Both the position numbers and the translations under genes were made by a program. Below the pieces are notes generated by a model, which saw nothing but the letters and a program-made list of their open reading frames with translations, ran no database searches and had not been told where the DNA came from. Positions 43,820 to 57,802 of a DNA stretch of 64,000 nt are shown piece by piece. Source of the DNA: Actinostola sp. cb2023 (Eukaryota > Cnidaria > Anthozoa > Actiniaria > Actinostolidae); the NCBI GenBank assembly GCA_033675265.1, contig JAUJYZ010000222.1:124001-188000 (forward strand), in the 5' to 3' direction. Numbering within the stretch: position 1 is the first letter of the stretch; every line of letters begins with the position of its first letter.

Positions 43820-43979
43820 TAGAGTCGTTTTCATATGAGTGGGAAAGTTGCGTACCGTGCGGTATTGAAAGACTTTGATTGGATGAATGCGGCTGTACGC
43901 GTTGATTGGTTGAGAAAGGAAGCCATTTGAATGTCACGGTACCATAGCCGAGTTTTTCACTCATACGAAAACAACTCTA
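43820..43979. mobile_element. 160 bp MITE with 22-bp inverted ends
   Basis: TAGAGTCGTTTTCATATGAG at the left and, inverted, TAGAGTTGTTTTCGTATGAG at the right, around a non-coding centre. Confidence 0.6.
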
Positions 43980-43999
43980 AATTTAAGCAATACAATACA

Positions 44000-46470
44000 A
44001 TAAGTTTATTAGTATTTCCCAAAACTAATTTACAATTGAGTGAAATAATCCAGAAGCAATCTACAGATCTACTAATTACAAGATTTAATAAACCCTTGTT
44101 ATCTAATAATAATTATATTAATAATGTATAAATAACTCTAATTACTAAAATTGCATGCACGAAACGTTGGAGTTCAGTGAGCAAGAGTGGGAAACCCACT
44201 GCATTACGTCACGGTACGGAATCGAATCCAACCAATCACAGCGCGCAAAATCATTGCTCAACCAATCACGTTACACGGTCACCGCACGACACGAACCGTA
44301 CTGAAAACCACTCAAGAGAAATGCATGAGGAAGGATTTTGGACAAACAGTCTTTCAGTTGATTAACTCGGTAAAGCTATGTTGCACCAAGAATATCAATA
44401 AAACTAAAAGGAAAAAAAGGGGAAAAAACTAAAAGAAACGTTATAAACTCAATAACGTTATTAATATAACAAGTTCTTGTCAATACCTATAATCAAAATG
44501 AACTCTGAAATATTGATGACTGGATCACACGATAAATTTATAATAATACTTTATTATAAAATGATATTTTCAGTTTATTTGAAAAACAAAGGAAAAGTTG
44601 TCAAGTGTTGGGCATGGAATTGCACTTTGGAAATGGCTGGCAGCTATTTTAAGCTGGCAGGGTATTAATCGTTGTAGGCTAACTGTATCTTGACTGTATC
44701 GTGCATGCATGTACTGACTCATTGCGTGCAAACTGTAGGTGTTTTGAATTGAATAACAAATCAAGTAGAACACACCTCATTTTTTGAGTTGATTTTGCTT
44801 TAGACCGGCTGGAAATGAATCCACTTTCTTTTCATTCAAAGATAATATTAGCTATAGATTAATGTGAATTAGATGAGACTATAGTGATGCGCACGTACCG
44901 ATCTAATCACTAGAGAACGCCCACAGTTTTACTGGGTTTGCCATACGTTTTTAACTGGGGCTTCTGGTAGACTTGTTAAGTCTCCATGAGTGATGTTTTT
45001 TCTTCAAAGAATTATGTTGGTTAAATCTGGACACAATATTTCTTTCTTTCGTTTTCTTTTACTTTCATTTCTTCCTTTTCTTCCTTTTGCTAGCTTGTTC
45101 TTTCTATTGCATGTATGTAAACTAGACTAAAACCTATAAAGTGCAGCAATAGATGTCGTACATATTAGTAGTACACTGTCATGTTACAGACACAAGATGG
45201 CCGTCGTACCATGTCATATACAAGGCACCCTTAACCACACAAATGTCTTGAAACAAGACACGATATCTAAATGCAGAAAACTGATAGATGTATATAGTGT
45301 AGTAGTAAAAAGACATCATTTCGCCATCTACTGATCTTGATCGACTATACCTGCACATACGCATACATCTGCGTGCAGTAGGCAAGACCTCCCTCCGTTC
45401 TTCCAGTGCCAAGTCACTCAACTACCTTATATAAATAAAAGTATTCTTAGAAAACCCTACCGGCAAGTTACCCCTTATGGATGCAATTTATAAATTGGCA
45501 CATGTGACATGAAATCAAGTTGAATTTGCACAGAAGCGCAAGCTTAGTCATGCTTGATAAATAATAATAATAAATAATAAAGGAAGAAAAGGAGGGAGCT
45601 GAAATGTTTAAATATTTCAGATAAGACTTAGCCATGATTGATCGCAGAGGACGTTAATGGCGGGAAACGTTCCTTGTGTGTAATTAACGTACAGATTTTA
45701 AGATAGTTAAAACAAACGTTTCCATTTACGAGCTTTTAAATGTAATATTGACTCAGTATTTGCTGTAAAGCTTCAGTTGTGTTCTTTTCTTGTATATATG
45801 TTTTTCTTATTTGTTTTGTCTATGTTCTAAAATTGTAAATTGCAACGTGCATTTGCTTGTTCGTTAATTCGTTCGTTCTGCCACTGAGACTCACTTCGTA
45901 CTCGTTTGTTCGTTCACGCATTTCCGTTTCTTTGTCAGTTCATTGGGTCATTTCTCAGGGATTTTTCATTTATATTTTTGGTCATTCATTCATTCGGTTC
46001 AGTTCATTTATTCGTTCTCTATTTCGATTTCAGTCATTTATCAATGATATGATTCAATGTTATTTTCCTAGTGAACGGTTTTGTTTCTTAAATAAAATGC
46101 ATACATTCATTATAATTTCTTCCTTTCTTTCTCCCTTTCACTCTTTATTTCTCTCTTCCTTTCTTTCTTTCCTTCTTCGTTCGTTCGTTTCTTTCTTCCT
46201 TTCTTTCTTTCTTTCTTTCCTTTCGTTCGTTCGTTCGTTCGTTTCTTTCTTCCTTCCTTTCTTTCTTTTCTCACCAACACGTTTCTACGCTAAATTTCAT
46301 CCGCGCATTAGAAAAGTACATATTTCATTTTTACTTTTTCTTTTAACACAAGCTGACCGACACCATCAATGATATCAACAATGACCACTCAGGCTGATTT
46401 TATAGATTTACTTGTCATTACCATGGATTATTGTACTTCCGGAAGTGAATATGTTTCCTTAAAAAGATAA
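44000..46470. other. Intergenic, no gene seen
   Basis: Contains a TTCG/TTTC low-complexity patch (46170-46270) and otherwise unique AT-rich sequence. Confidence 0.45.
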
Positions 46471-47227
46471 ATAAAACTATGTATTTTCTAAATTCACATT
46501 TCCACCACCTGATGATATCACTGAAAAGGGAATGTGACTCTAGTTTGCTTTTTAGAGATTAAGTCAGCAAACCTGATAAAATGCCACTCAAACGACTTTG
46601 GGTCGTGTTGGTACGACTTTGACGGACTATCACGTGATCACCGGACACTTTAGTGGCTTCTTAATTTTAACCAATCACAAAACGGAAACCTGCGCACGCG
46701 CACTCCCAATTGTTAATAAAATCATAAAATGCTGGCTGGAAAAATAATTAAATATTTCAGTAAATAGATGAAAACTCTTAGGAGATTTTATGTCAAATTT
46801 CTTTTAATTAAATTAGGATTCTCTGAGAGCCGGAAAGGGAAAGTTTTTGGGAAAATGCATTAAAAAATTTCCGTTAAGAATAATTTGGCATTAGGAAATG
46901 TTGTGAAGATCCACTAAAAGGCATTGGAATTTTCGTAGAATATCATAGGAATCATTGAAACATATATTTTAAGAAGCACTTTGTTTCACTTGAGGCGGTA
47001 TACGCTTGAGGAAATGTTCTGAAATTCCCCTAAAAAGCATTGGAAATCTCCTATAGAATCATTGAAAAATATATTTTAAGAAGCACTTTGTTTCAATTGA
47101 GGTGTAATACGCGATTTTATTTATCGAACTTGAAATCCATTGGAAGCGAGGCGGATTTGCAATACTTCAAACTTCACAGTTATCGGATTTATTCTCTCTG
47201 GGAAGATAACACTGAATATGAATTGTC

Positions 47228-47452
47228 TAACTGATAGAGCTACCCTCTGTAAATAAAGGCATCTATCTATCTAACTGATAGAGCTACCCTCTGTAAATAA
47301 AGGCATCTATCTATCTAACTGATAGAGCTACCCTCTGTAAATAAAGGCATCTATCTATCTAACTGATAGAGCTACCCTCTGTAAATAAAGGCATCTATCT
47401 ATCTAACTGATAGAGCTACCCTCTGTAAATAAAAGCATCTATCTATCTAACG
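47228..47452. repeat. 47-48 bp tandem repeat, about 4.7 copies
   Basis: Unit CTAACTGATAGAGCTACCCT then CTGTAAATAAAGGCATCTAT; each copy holds an AATAAA. Confidence 0.9.
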
Positions 47453-47529
47453 TTGCATTACATGAAACAGCTTTCTGGGATTTCCGTTTACTTTTTCCTT
47501 TGTTCTTCTTATGCTATTCATTTCTTATT

Positions 47530-47700
47530 AATCTTCTTCTCCTTCTTCTCCTTCTTCTTTGCCTCCTCCTTCTTCTTCTTCTTCTCCTTCTTCTTCTTCT
47601 TCTTCTTCTTCTTCTTCTTCTTCTTCTTCTTCTTCTTCTTCTTCTTCTTCTTCTTCTTCTTCTTCTTCTTCTTCTTCTTCTTCATCTTCTTCTTCTTCTT
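47530..47700. repeat. (CTT)n array
   Basis: CTT repeat; poly-Phe, Leu and Ser frames are artefacts. Confidence 0.95.
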
Positions 47701-48290
47701 ATATTGTGTGTGTCGAGAGTCTGTCGAATATAATGCCCATGCATGCAGTTAGTATCATTCTTTTGTATTTTTAGCAGTAGCTGACTGGAAACAAGTAAGA
47801 AAGTAACATACAGGCATACCAAATATGGAAAATGATTGATTCCGAATGGGCCAAAGAAAAGAACGAGTTGATTTATAGGTTGGTAATGTCTATGTGCGTC
47901 TTGCTAAAATGTGTGCGTAAGTCTCAGATACTGCAGATATATAAAACTAAACAAAACTAAGCATAATTTATTTTCTAAATTCACATTTCCACGGCAATGA
48001 TGTTACTGAAAAGGGAATGTGACTGTAGTTTGCTTCAGTTTTTAGAGATTAAGTCAGCAAACTATCTGATAAAATACCACTCAAACGACCATTATCAGTG
48101 GTATAGAGCTCCCACGGTATGTGGTAGAACTCTCACATGTGATCAGTAGAGGTTTGGTTTCGGCAGTTTGCTTAACGAACATGTTTCTGTAGTGTAAGCG
48201 CTGATGAAGTTTATTTTAACATAGTGTGTGTAAAGTATGTGTAGTTCTGCAGTCTCGGTGAATGAGCCAAAGAAAAGTGGAGTTGATTGC

Positions 48291-48590
48291 TACCAGGGTA
48301 GCAAAGGGGGGAGGGGGGAGATACCAGGGTAGCAAAGGGGGGGGGGGGTGATACCAGGGTAGCAAAGGGGGGGGGGGGGGTGTTGTGATCACGCTTCACG
48401 TACCTTCTTTTTTTCCCCGTAAATTCACGACTCAAACGAATCACTGATTTAAGCCATTTCACGCACGTCTTTCTTGCAAATTCACGGATCACGGTTTTAT
48501 CTTTTGTATATGAAGTGTTTTTCACGATTCACTCGCCATTTTTGGGCCAAATCACGCGTCCACGCGTAACCCCTTTGCTACCCTGTGATA
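48291..48590. mobile_element. Fold-back element with G-rich ends
   Basis: The left end contains three copies of TACCAGGGTAGCAAAGGGG with poly-G runs; the right end contains the inverted CCCCTTTGCTACCCTG. The interior has repeated TTCACG/CACGA motifs. The paralogous copy at about 47820-47930 lacks it (GAGTTGATTTATAGGTTGG), so this is an insertion. Confidence 0.7.
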
Positions 48591-49911
48591 CGGTTGGTAA
48601 TTTATCTTCTATCTGATGTGCGTCTTGCTGAAATTGGTGCGCGGTTTTATATTCCACACAATCTGTTTCATAATAAATTAATAACGTTAGAGAGAGAATT
48701 CCTTCACATTAGGTGCCGTCATGTGGTTGCGATAAAAAGACAACATTCACCTAGGCAACGGTGCTGTGTAAAGGAATTCACGACTGCTTTGTTAATATTT
48801 ATTCGCATTGCACATCGTGCTGTACCAAGGTACTCAGATTTGTCGACCAACTCGTGTTGATACCCTGAAGCAATCACAGCCAAACAAAGCAACAAGTGGA
48901 ACAAGAGTGGAACACGTTATCTAGCACTACCCCATACTGAGATCATAATAAACTCAACAATGTAAAACTATATTTACGGATATCGACAGCAATTATCACT
49001 GGCAGTGAGTTGTGAAATAAGGTTGTACAAGTACTACATAGCAACGCCTTAGAATTCAACGAAGAAAAAGGACTGAAGTGCGGAATCAATCTTATTTTTT
49101 TATATAGGTTTGTAGGTGTATATTCTTAGATATAATCGAATAGAATGTTCATTTTTTATTTAGTGTCTTTAAAGAGAAATGGGATAGTTACAGATTTGGT
49201 TGATCGAGCGCCGTGTGACATGCCTTGCTGGTATGGTCGCAGCCAGCATGAGGCGAGAACTAATTGACCTGTTATGGAGCTGATGCTGTATGCCAGAGTT
49301 TCCGGCACGTTTACGTCCTGATTTAGTTTATTTAGTTGAATAATTTTGTTTTAATACTTGAGGAGATAAGTTTAAAATCATGACGTATAAATATGATGAT
49401 ACGTTTCCTACATGATAGTCTAGTTTGTGTGGTCAGATGTGGATCAAAACTAGAAAGCAACGACACACGTTTTGAATATCCGCCGTCGTACCTGCTGCAG
49501 TGCTATTATATATGTGTGCAGTGGAAAGTGTGCGCGTGGTGCCGTCACGCTACCGTAACTTAGTTCAAAAGACTAACTACGGCCTGCTGTGATGTTGTCC
49601 ATCTAGAAACAGGTGGTTTAGTACATGCTATACGTTACTCCAGATCATCTTCAAATGCGTTGTATTTTTTGTTCTTTCTTTGTGAGATAAGCTGCTCAAA
49701 TATCTTAAAAGGGTTTACGCACAGTTCTTTTGTTTTGACATGGTGTTTGAACAACGACAGAATCATCTAATTGCAACTTGTAACTTGTCTAAGGATTAGC
49801 ATGTAAGAGCATTTCAATGACCCATGGCCAGTCAGTTCATAATCCATGTAAAAAAAACAGCTGCATTTAATTCGAACTGGTTCATATAATTATAGTAAGG
49901 GCATCGTGTTG

Positions 49912-49999
49912 ATGTACACCTAACCTGAGTTTCAGGCCCTTTCCTTTCCCCTCCTCCTCTCCCTCCCCTTTGAGCCTGAAACTCAGGTTAATGTACACT
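49912..49999. mobile_element. 70 bp fold-back element with 9-bp target duplication
   Basis: Element 49921-49990 with inverted ends TAACCTGAGTTTCAGGC and GCCTGAAACTCAGGTTA around a C/T-rich centre. Flanks ATGTACACC and ATGTACACT are a 9-bp duplication with one mismatch. Confidence 0.75.
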
Positions 50000-51990
50000 T
50001 ACAGGCAATTGAGTCAGTATATCTAAGAAAGGATATCTAGCCGCCATATATACAATATTACTGAAAAACATAGAGACCGTGGTTGTTCCATTGCATGACT
50101 TGCATGAAATTTTCAATTAAAAAATAGGACGGCGTAAGTTTGTCCGACAATTAAGCACTATTTCATAAAAGCCTTTTTCAAATGCCCGACTAGCTAAATT
50201 ATAATAGAAGATTAGTCTTTTTACATTCTCTGTAATTCTCGTAGTTTCATAAAGCCTTGCATGGCTCACCATATCGACTTTTATTTATGAAGTCTGTTAG
50301 AAAAAGAATACGAATTCCGTTTGTCTGGGCCAGAGATGTTGCAATTCGCATCAACATTGAAGCAAAAGCCTTTAGATGAAAGTATCTGGTTAATCCAATC
50401 TATTTTCAAGTATAATTCTTGAAGTAAACAAGATTTGGAGCGGAATTGATATTGATGTACTCGGTGCATAATCTTTAGCGAGCTCTTAACTAACAAGGAG
50501 TTCTAAAGCTCTTAATGAACTACTTGACGTCAGCACAAAAGGCATAACGGACCCGACGCGAGCATAATCACAAGCGCAAACAGAAATAAAGATATATTTT
50601 CGATCAGTTTCTTGTGCTGCGTCGTTTTCCGATGACACGATGTCTAGTGAAAACCAGACTTTGGGTATAATCGCGTCTCGACTGACGATAAGTTTGTAAC
50701 TTCGTCAAACTAAAGCTATCTTTGCAAAAGAATATACAATTTACGACAACAATGGCCGTTGTACTTCAGTAGAAGTCCCTTAAACATCGAGACACGGAAT
50801 GGACGACGTCAGAGAAACAATAGCGCTAATTACAACATTCAATAACTTCTTGTCGGAATGTATGAAATGAGTCGTTCTGTGCTAAACTACAACGTGAAAT
50901 GCCTATGTTTGACGACGCAAAGAGAACGAGAACGTCAGTTCAGTTAGTTGTGCAGATAGTTGTTTTATAGTCAATCGGACCACAAAAAGACGATGTCATT
51001 CATGACTGAGACGGCGCAATTTTAGTGAAAACATGGAATGTGAAAATAGACAACAAAACACTTTATTTGAGCCTCGTTGTCGGTCCCTAATATCCACATA
51101 CTGTAAAACACAATGACAAATGACAGCGATACTGATGCATATAAGTAAGAATAGCAATTTTAGTCAAATTTGACCGAATCAAAATATACCCGACAATTAT
51201 ATTTTTTATTTCTTTGTTGATTTAAAATGTTAACTGTGAATAGTGTCTGGCTTTGGGATTTTATACAAGTTAAGTCTGTCTGATTGGACTTATGCAAAAC
51301 TAATTATCCTATAAGTTTATTGAAACTAATCTTTTAGAACCGTGAATCCTCCCCCTCTGCAACAAAGCGGCATGAGAAAGCCATGACAGAAGCATATACA
51401 CCGCATCAAACGATACGAAACGACGAAGAGAAACTGTTAGCGACATATGGAATGAACAACAATCATGATATACAATAAGGCTAATAAAAGAGGGTTTAGT
51501 ATTGCTAATACGAACCACCATGAAAACAGACCACTTTTAGAATTTATTTATTTCATGAAACAAATAAATTCTAAAGCGTGTGCTGTATATATGAGTACCA
51601 TGGATTCACGAAGCTCAAGAAATCTCTCTGAGTTGATATGATCCGTCACATCGACCTGGATGTTAAAGTCGCCTGTAAACCAGAGCATTTGGATATTTGC
51701 GCTTTATAAATTAAATTTATTTTTATTATTTAAGATACAGCAAGCAAACTAAAAGAAAGACGAAAAGAAACTCTGCTATCAGAATGATATCAACAACAGC
51801 GGCGTAACAATAGAATGAGTATTAATTAAAAAAAATAGCATCAAGAGGATATTAACCAAACATGTATATTACGCACATTCTCAGACACATGCAATAAAAT
51901 CACGCACTTGTTTGTGCGAGAATGGGTCATCGGCAGAGTACGTTGCCAGAAGACTGTCATAGTCTTTATTCAACTTTTAACGCACTTGAA
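50000..51990. other. Intergenic, no gene seen
   Basis: No exon, RNA gene or repeat recognised by eye. Confidence 0.45.
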
Positions 51991-51999
51991 TTCACCGTA

Positions 52000-52190
52000 G
52001 AAACATCATCATCATCATTTCTCGCTGCGTGACGCCGCATAACTGCCGTAGAAAAATCATCATCATCATTTCTCACTGCGCCACGCCGCATATGGCCGTA
52101 GAAAAATCATCATCATCATTTCTCACTGCGCCACGCCGCATAATCATCATCATATCATTTCTCACTGCGCCACGCCGCATAAGGCCGTAG
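52000..52190. repeat. Tandem repeat, ATCATCATCATCATTTCTCA unit
   Basis: Four copies with CTGCGCCACGCCGCAT and GGCCGTAGAAA between them. Confidence 0.85.
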
Positions 52191-52914
52191 AAATATAGGA
52201 CGCGGAAATAACAGTCAGTTTAACAAAATACATGCGTCTTATTGTTAGGCATTTTAAGAAATTTCAGTAGAAAGCGATGCACTTGTTACTACGCTAGGGC
52301 TACCAAGAACAGAATGAGGAACTTTATTGAAAATTGAAAGTTGAACATCGAACATGTGTTTCACGTGTCTTGTGGTTTATTCATCAACTGGTTGTTCCTT
52401 TAAAATCTGAGTCGCTTTCAAGGCTTCGTATTAACAACCACAGGTTCGCTATTATAGTAGTGTAACGTCATTTCGTTTGCTGACGTCAATCCGGCCCTAC
52501 CTGTAACGGCCTAGCCTGTTTTTCACTAGCGATGCAAGCACAAGAGGCGGCCTTATGTTCAGTTACTGTGAAAACGGGCCTGACGCAAGCATGCATTCTT
52601 TTTTCTTTGTGCTTGTGCTTCAGCTTGCGTCTTGCGTCGTTATCTAACAGCAGTAAGAGTAGTATGGTTATAACGATACGACTAGTAGCGACTAATAGCT
52701 ATGTGAGTAGTAAGATAAGTGTAAATGTAAAAGTGTAAGTGCAAATGGCAAAAAAACGGACGACTGGCAAGGGACCACCCACAGCGTAAAACAGGTGAAA
52801 GTCATGTGAACAGATCATTCATTACGTACACCGGCCTTTAAAGACTGATTTTACTGGAATTGATGTTTGGTTTATACATGAGAGATGGAGATACAGCTGC
52901 AAGGTGACCATTCC

Positions 52915-53300
52915 ATACACCCTATCCATAAATCGATTTCTGTAATTTGCTGACTACATTTGCATAAACTGAATATCGAAAGATCATCCACAGCTTAGTA
53001 ATTACCCTAAAAGTTCATTAATAAAAATGAAACCATCATAAAGTAGTAAGCGTTTGAAAGGTGCAAAATACATGGAAATGAGGCATTTAGAGCCAAAGTT
53101 CGATTTTTTTTGGCACAAATCTTTGTCATTTAAAATCACTATAACTTTTCAAGATTTCGTAGTACAGTACTAAAATTTTGGTGTGTTCATTTTTGAAAAC
53201 ACTCTCTTTAAAGAGAAATGCTCAGATATTGTTATAACATATTCTCTACTGCAGCGTAAATAAGATTTGATGATTCTACCATTTATGCCTAGACTATAAA
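52915..53300. mobile_element. MITE copy 2 of a dispersed pair
   Basis: Same order and sequence as 3485-3893 over most of its length, with degraded ends (ACACCCTATCCATAAATCG at left). Confidence 0.6.
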
Positions 53301-53309
53301 TAAGTAGAT

Positions 53310-56050
53310 CAAGTAATTCTTTGCTGGTTGGTGTAGACATAATGAGTTTGTTCGTTTCTTCAACCAAAACATTTTTATTTTAAGCAAGGGGTGTAAAATG
53401 GTAGTAATTCGTCAAAACTAACGGCTATTACGTTGTAAACAAATAGCGCGCGCAAACAAAAACAAAAACAAAACAAACAAACAAAAAAAAGACAATATGC
53501 GCGAGCAAGGAAACTAGCAAGTTCAGAATGTGTAATAGATGACAGATTAAAATTTCTTAAATAGAGCAGTGTAATTTTGTGGCAAAATTCTGCCAGTGTC
53601 TCTGTTACTAATGGCATAAATAAGTAGTTTCCCACTGAACGCTTTTAAATGAGATGTAAACAAGCAGAATAAATAAAACGCCCTTTTCATTTGCGGTGCT
53701 TCTTTTATACTTTATTGACCCATATTCCTAGCACCTGTCGATCTCATCGCGTCAGTTGTCGATCGAATAACTTCTTTGAATTCTCAAGCCATTGTCGTCA
53801 GGCACTTGTACCTCTACGGAAGTGGCATTGCACAACTCTGTGCCCTGATCCTGCGATCGTGGCACTTAACAGCTACTTCTGCCTTGCATGCATGAGCGCG
53901 TGATGTCTTGAATGTTTTCACGGTTGTCGTACTGTTTTGTGTGTTTCACCCGGTAGTAAGTTTAACAAGTGTCGTACTAGGGGGTAGAGTCAAAGCACCA
54001 GTTAATTGAAGAACTACATTCACCAAGCACACGTACGTCAAATAAACTATTCTTTCGCACGTACATTGATTTGAATTTTGTTTTGGAAATCTTCAAAAGA
54101 AATTGTAATCGGAAATCTTCAAAGACAACTGGCTTGCACGAACGCACGGAAGATAGTGCGTTGCTAGCACAGAACTCAGAAAGCTTCGTAGCTTTTTCCT
54201 CGTTACCCCACAACTACGGGTCAAGGAAATGTCTGCCGGCTAGCAGGGTATCACTGCACAACTCTTTCTCCGAGTATTGCTTGCTCGAACGCGGAAAATG
54301 ATTTGAACTACAAACTGAAATGAGATTTGATTTTTCCTCAGTTTTATTTTACTAAGCAAAACTATATGCAGCTTCAACCTTAAAGTCTTCTTCTCGACAA
54401 ACTCGACTATTATACTCAGTGCTATGCCGGTCAGAATCATTAGCTGGGTAATCTAGTGTTGATATGAATATGTTCTGTCCTTTTGTCACCTTTGTGTTTT
54501 TTTTTAAGTCACTTTCTCTTTGACAATTCACTTTCTCTGTCTTACAAATCTCCTATAATTCTCGCAGTGAGCCGATGTGTCTTTGACCGCAAGTGATTGA
54601 TTCATCTTTTACAGAAAGTGCACAAACTCAATATTTAATTTAGCATCACGTATAAGCTCTCCAATCTCGCATTTGTCATTAAGTACTTCAAAGTGACAGT
54701 CGATACCAAGAGACAAGCAACTTTCTGACGTATAAAAAGGTGACAAAAACTTGAAATAATATATCAGCAAAGCTCTGCCCGATCGTAGTCCTGTTTTCTA
54801 GTTTCTCATTCAGATTCGTGAACTCTAAACAACAGTTCCTAGCTAGCCTCATGGCTCCAAAAGTACAAAAGAACAAACTTAGTTGTACACTATTATGTGA
54901 AGTCAATTAATTTAGCCTGACACGTTCTATCGGCTCTTTTTAATTTGTCAACTAAGCTCTTATCATTGCGATATTTGAGTCAACAATAGCCTCAATACAA
55001 CCAGTCACACATTGCCTCAGGTCATGTTGAGTTACTTCAGAGAAATACTTTCTCATTTGCTTATTTTCGAAGCCAAAGTGCTTGAGACTGACTCGAGAAG
55101 TAGTTCTCTAAAGCTTTTGGCGCATCGACTGGGAGACCTGTTTTTATTTGTTGAAAAACGTTCGTAGGCTAGCTCAAGGTTTCTTGAGATTTAATCTGTA
55201 AGGCAATCATAGCGATTTATTAGCTTATGTTGTAACTCATAATGCAAATAAAAATATATTGTTTTCAGTGTTTCTTCAAACAAAACATTCACACACTGAT
55301 TATTCTAGTGCCTTTTTGTTCTTTATTGAGCCCCGAATGTTATTATCGCAGATAAACAACTTCACCCAAGGGCTGAAACCTGTGAAACCAAAGATTCTGT
55401 TTTTGTTGACGGTTTGTGTTACGGCCTGCTAACTAACCCAGCAAACCGCGATAAAAGTCCTCGGGCAAGTGTAATGCTCATCCGGTTTGAAAATAGTTCA
55501 GTCGAGTTCAACACCAGACTTTGTTGACTTACTGTGTTGTTGTGTTTTGAGTTTGGAACTGAGGATAACAAACTTTGCTCTTGCGGAATTTGAAAAGTCC
55601 GCGCACATGCTTGAGCGGCACACAACTAAAGTAGTGAGCGGTTCTGGTCTCGACTGCTCGTTGAAAATAAAAACGAAAAACGAGGAAGAATTGTGGCCCC
55701 ATTCAGTCATCAAACACGACCAATGACGAGAGACGCTTTGCGGAAATAAACACCGAGCCTTAGCCTCACTAATCTATGTTTATATCTGTAAATTGCCGAT
55801 CAGGCATTGGGTAGCACGCACGGCGATGCGCAGTAGTTGGCTTCAGTCAAAAAGTAAAGATTACGTTGTTGGATGTTTGTTTAGACGAATAGGAACGCAA
55901 ACAAGTATGTAGAATGAAACTTTTACTGACCGTGTAAAACAGCACTCAATTTACAGACATAAACTCTTAATTTTCTTAGTATTTTCTCTGGTACTCCGAC
56001 GAATGTTCGAAACGTCAGTAGCTTTAGTGCTTTTTACACTTGCTATACAC
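53310..56050. other. Intergenic, no gene seen
   Basis: Somewhat less AT-rich than average, with scattered short frames but no domain or splice-consistent exon. Untranslated exons of flanking HES genes cannot be excluded. Confidence 0.4.
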
Positions 56051-56057
56051 CGCGCAG

Positions 56058-56180
56058 TCTCTACTAGTTTTTACTGCTAGTCACTGTCATAATATTAACG
56101 CACTTGGGTCCCAATATAATCTCTACCAGTTTTACTGCTAGTCACTGTCATAATATTAACGCACTTGGGTCCCAATCTAT
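56058..56180. repeat. 62 bp tandem duplication
   Basis: TCTCTACTAGTTTTTACTGC through GGGTCCCAAT occurs twice in a row with one or two changes, just 3' of the HES gene. Confidence 0.85.
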
Positions 56181-56440
56181 CACCGGAAATCACTCTGACA
56201 GCTGGGTGTTTCATATCCACACTTCTCACTTTATTTAAAATATATAAATTTGATATCAAATTCATCTCACACGACATTCAATTCGTACAGACATTTGTTC
56301 ACTCTTAAAATTTGTAAATATTAAACTCTTCTGAAATCTCTTATAAATATATCGCGTAAAAAACATATCTATTTACAGCATCTTTCGATTACACTATCAA
56401 ATCCAATTATTCATTATCTACAAGTATTAAACTCAATTGT

Positions 56441-57694
56441 TCATACAATCCATGGCCTCCAAAATCGATTATTGGAGGAAAGTTTTTGTCTTGTATCTTG
56501 GTGGTCGTCCAGTGATTTGTGTTCGAGTGAAGGATAGTGCAATGCGCCCATAGTATGTGAAAGTCCAGGCGAAAGAGTTGGAGAAACTGGTGGTGACATG
56601 TACAATGGTGACGGTGGGGGAGACGGGTAAACCCACATGGGGCCGACTGGTGTCATCGGTGGTCTGTTATCGGCAGGAAATCGTTGGGTCGTCGACGGTA
56701 CGGATGAAGATGTCTTTGCTGGGTTTCCTTGGTAACACAAGGCGAGGTGATTCATGAGACCTGTTCGAAGCTTGTCTGATCCAGGACTCTCGATGACTGT
56801 AAGGTTCTTTGTGACTTCTTGTGCACAGTGATTGAATCCTGCACGATATTCCGCCATTGTTGCATCTGTTCATTGAAAACAGAGAAAAAAATTAGTTCAT
56901 TAAACCTTTTTTCACGAGACAGATAGACATCAAGAAGAAAAACACGCTACTTTAGCGGTAATGATATTAAAAACAACTTTATTAACCAACACTGATACAA
57001 ATAAAACTGACAACAACAGCGGAAGTCAGTTTTAGATAGATGAGTAGATGGAATAGTCATGAAAACAAAACAAAAAATTACCGGCACAATTCAATAATAA
57101 AGTTGCAGTAACAATCTTTGCAGAATCATCTTTTCATTGAGTTAACCAAGCCACCGCAGCAGTTTAGGAAAAGCAATAACATTTGATAACTTTACCTTTT
57201 TGAGATTTTTCTTGCTTCCTTATTTCTCTCAAATATTGAACAGACATTTCAAGAATATCAGCTTTTTCCATTTTGGAGTATCTTGCAGCCTGTGAAAGAT
57301 ACCGAACGAAAATATTTAGTCCCGGGATTTAGTGAGACCTCAATTTGGACCTACTCATCAATACTCCTGGCGACTGTGCGAAGAGTTTGAAGGGTTTTAT
57401 CTATCGAGTTTGCATCTGTACTTACATCTTTATTCAAAGATTCAAGAACCAAAGACTTTAGTTCGTTCAAACTATCATTGATACGAGCGCGTCTCATTTT
57501 TTCCATTAGAGGTTTCTTGGTCTGAAAAGTGAGACAAAATTAGTGAGCACAATTTCTAAAGTAGAAACCGATTTTTCTTCTAAATAGTCCATTAAACGAA
57601 TTGAAATGCTTCAAAATAAATCCATATTTACCTTCCTCCTATCTGTTAAAATCTTGTTACAATATTCCGATGTTTGATCGCCGTGGACGGCCAT
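56441..57694 (-). CDS. Hairy/Enhancer-of-split (HES) type bHLH-Orange repressor, 4 exons
   Basis: A nuclear DNA-binding repressor of the HES family, typical targets of Notch signalling. Exons: 57694-57632 (MAVHGDQTSEYCNK...), 57521-57426 (basic region and helix 1, KKPLMEKMRRARINDSL, with the family-typical proline in the basic region), 57289-57196 (helix 2, SKMEKADILEMSVQYLREIR), 56865-56441 (Orange domain from MAEYRAGFNHCAQEV, then a Pro/Ser-rich linker with SPPPSPLYMSPPVSP, ending FWRPWIV). All splice sites are GT/AG; 225 aa. The terminal WRPW is the Groucho/TLE co-repressor motif, here with two extra residues (IV). The proposed start is the first ATG and sits about 90 bp downstream of a TATA box. 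Confidence 0.95.
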
Positions 57695-57784
57695 GTTTAT
57701 TCGACTGATGTGTTTTCAGTCAAGATAATTTAGTGAGTTGTTGGTATGAGTTCTGCGTGTGTCAGTCGTGTGCCAAAAACCTCA

Positions 57785-57791
57785 TTTTATA
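57785..57791 (-). promoter_or_regulatory. TATA box of the HES gene
   Basis: The minus strand reads TATAAAA about 90 bp upstream of the ATG at 57694, placing a transcription start near 57760 and a 5' UTR of about 65 bp. Paired with the CSL-like site immediately upstream. Confidence 0.65.
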
Positions 57792-57802
57792 TGCCGTTGA
57801 CT

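Larger units (their letters stand above)
46480..48640. repeat. Interleaved tandem segmental duplication
   Basis: Segment A (AAGGGAATGTGACT, TTAGAGATTAAGTCAGCAAA) occurs at about 46485-46605 and 47965-48085. Segment C (GCCAAAGAAAAG, GGTTGGTAAT, GTGCGTCTTGCT) occurs at about 47820-47930 and 48240-48640, the second copy split by the 300 bp fold-back insertion. Confidence 0.75.
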
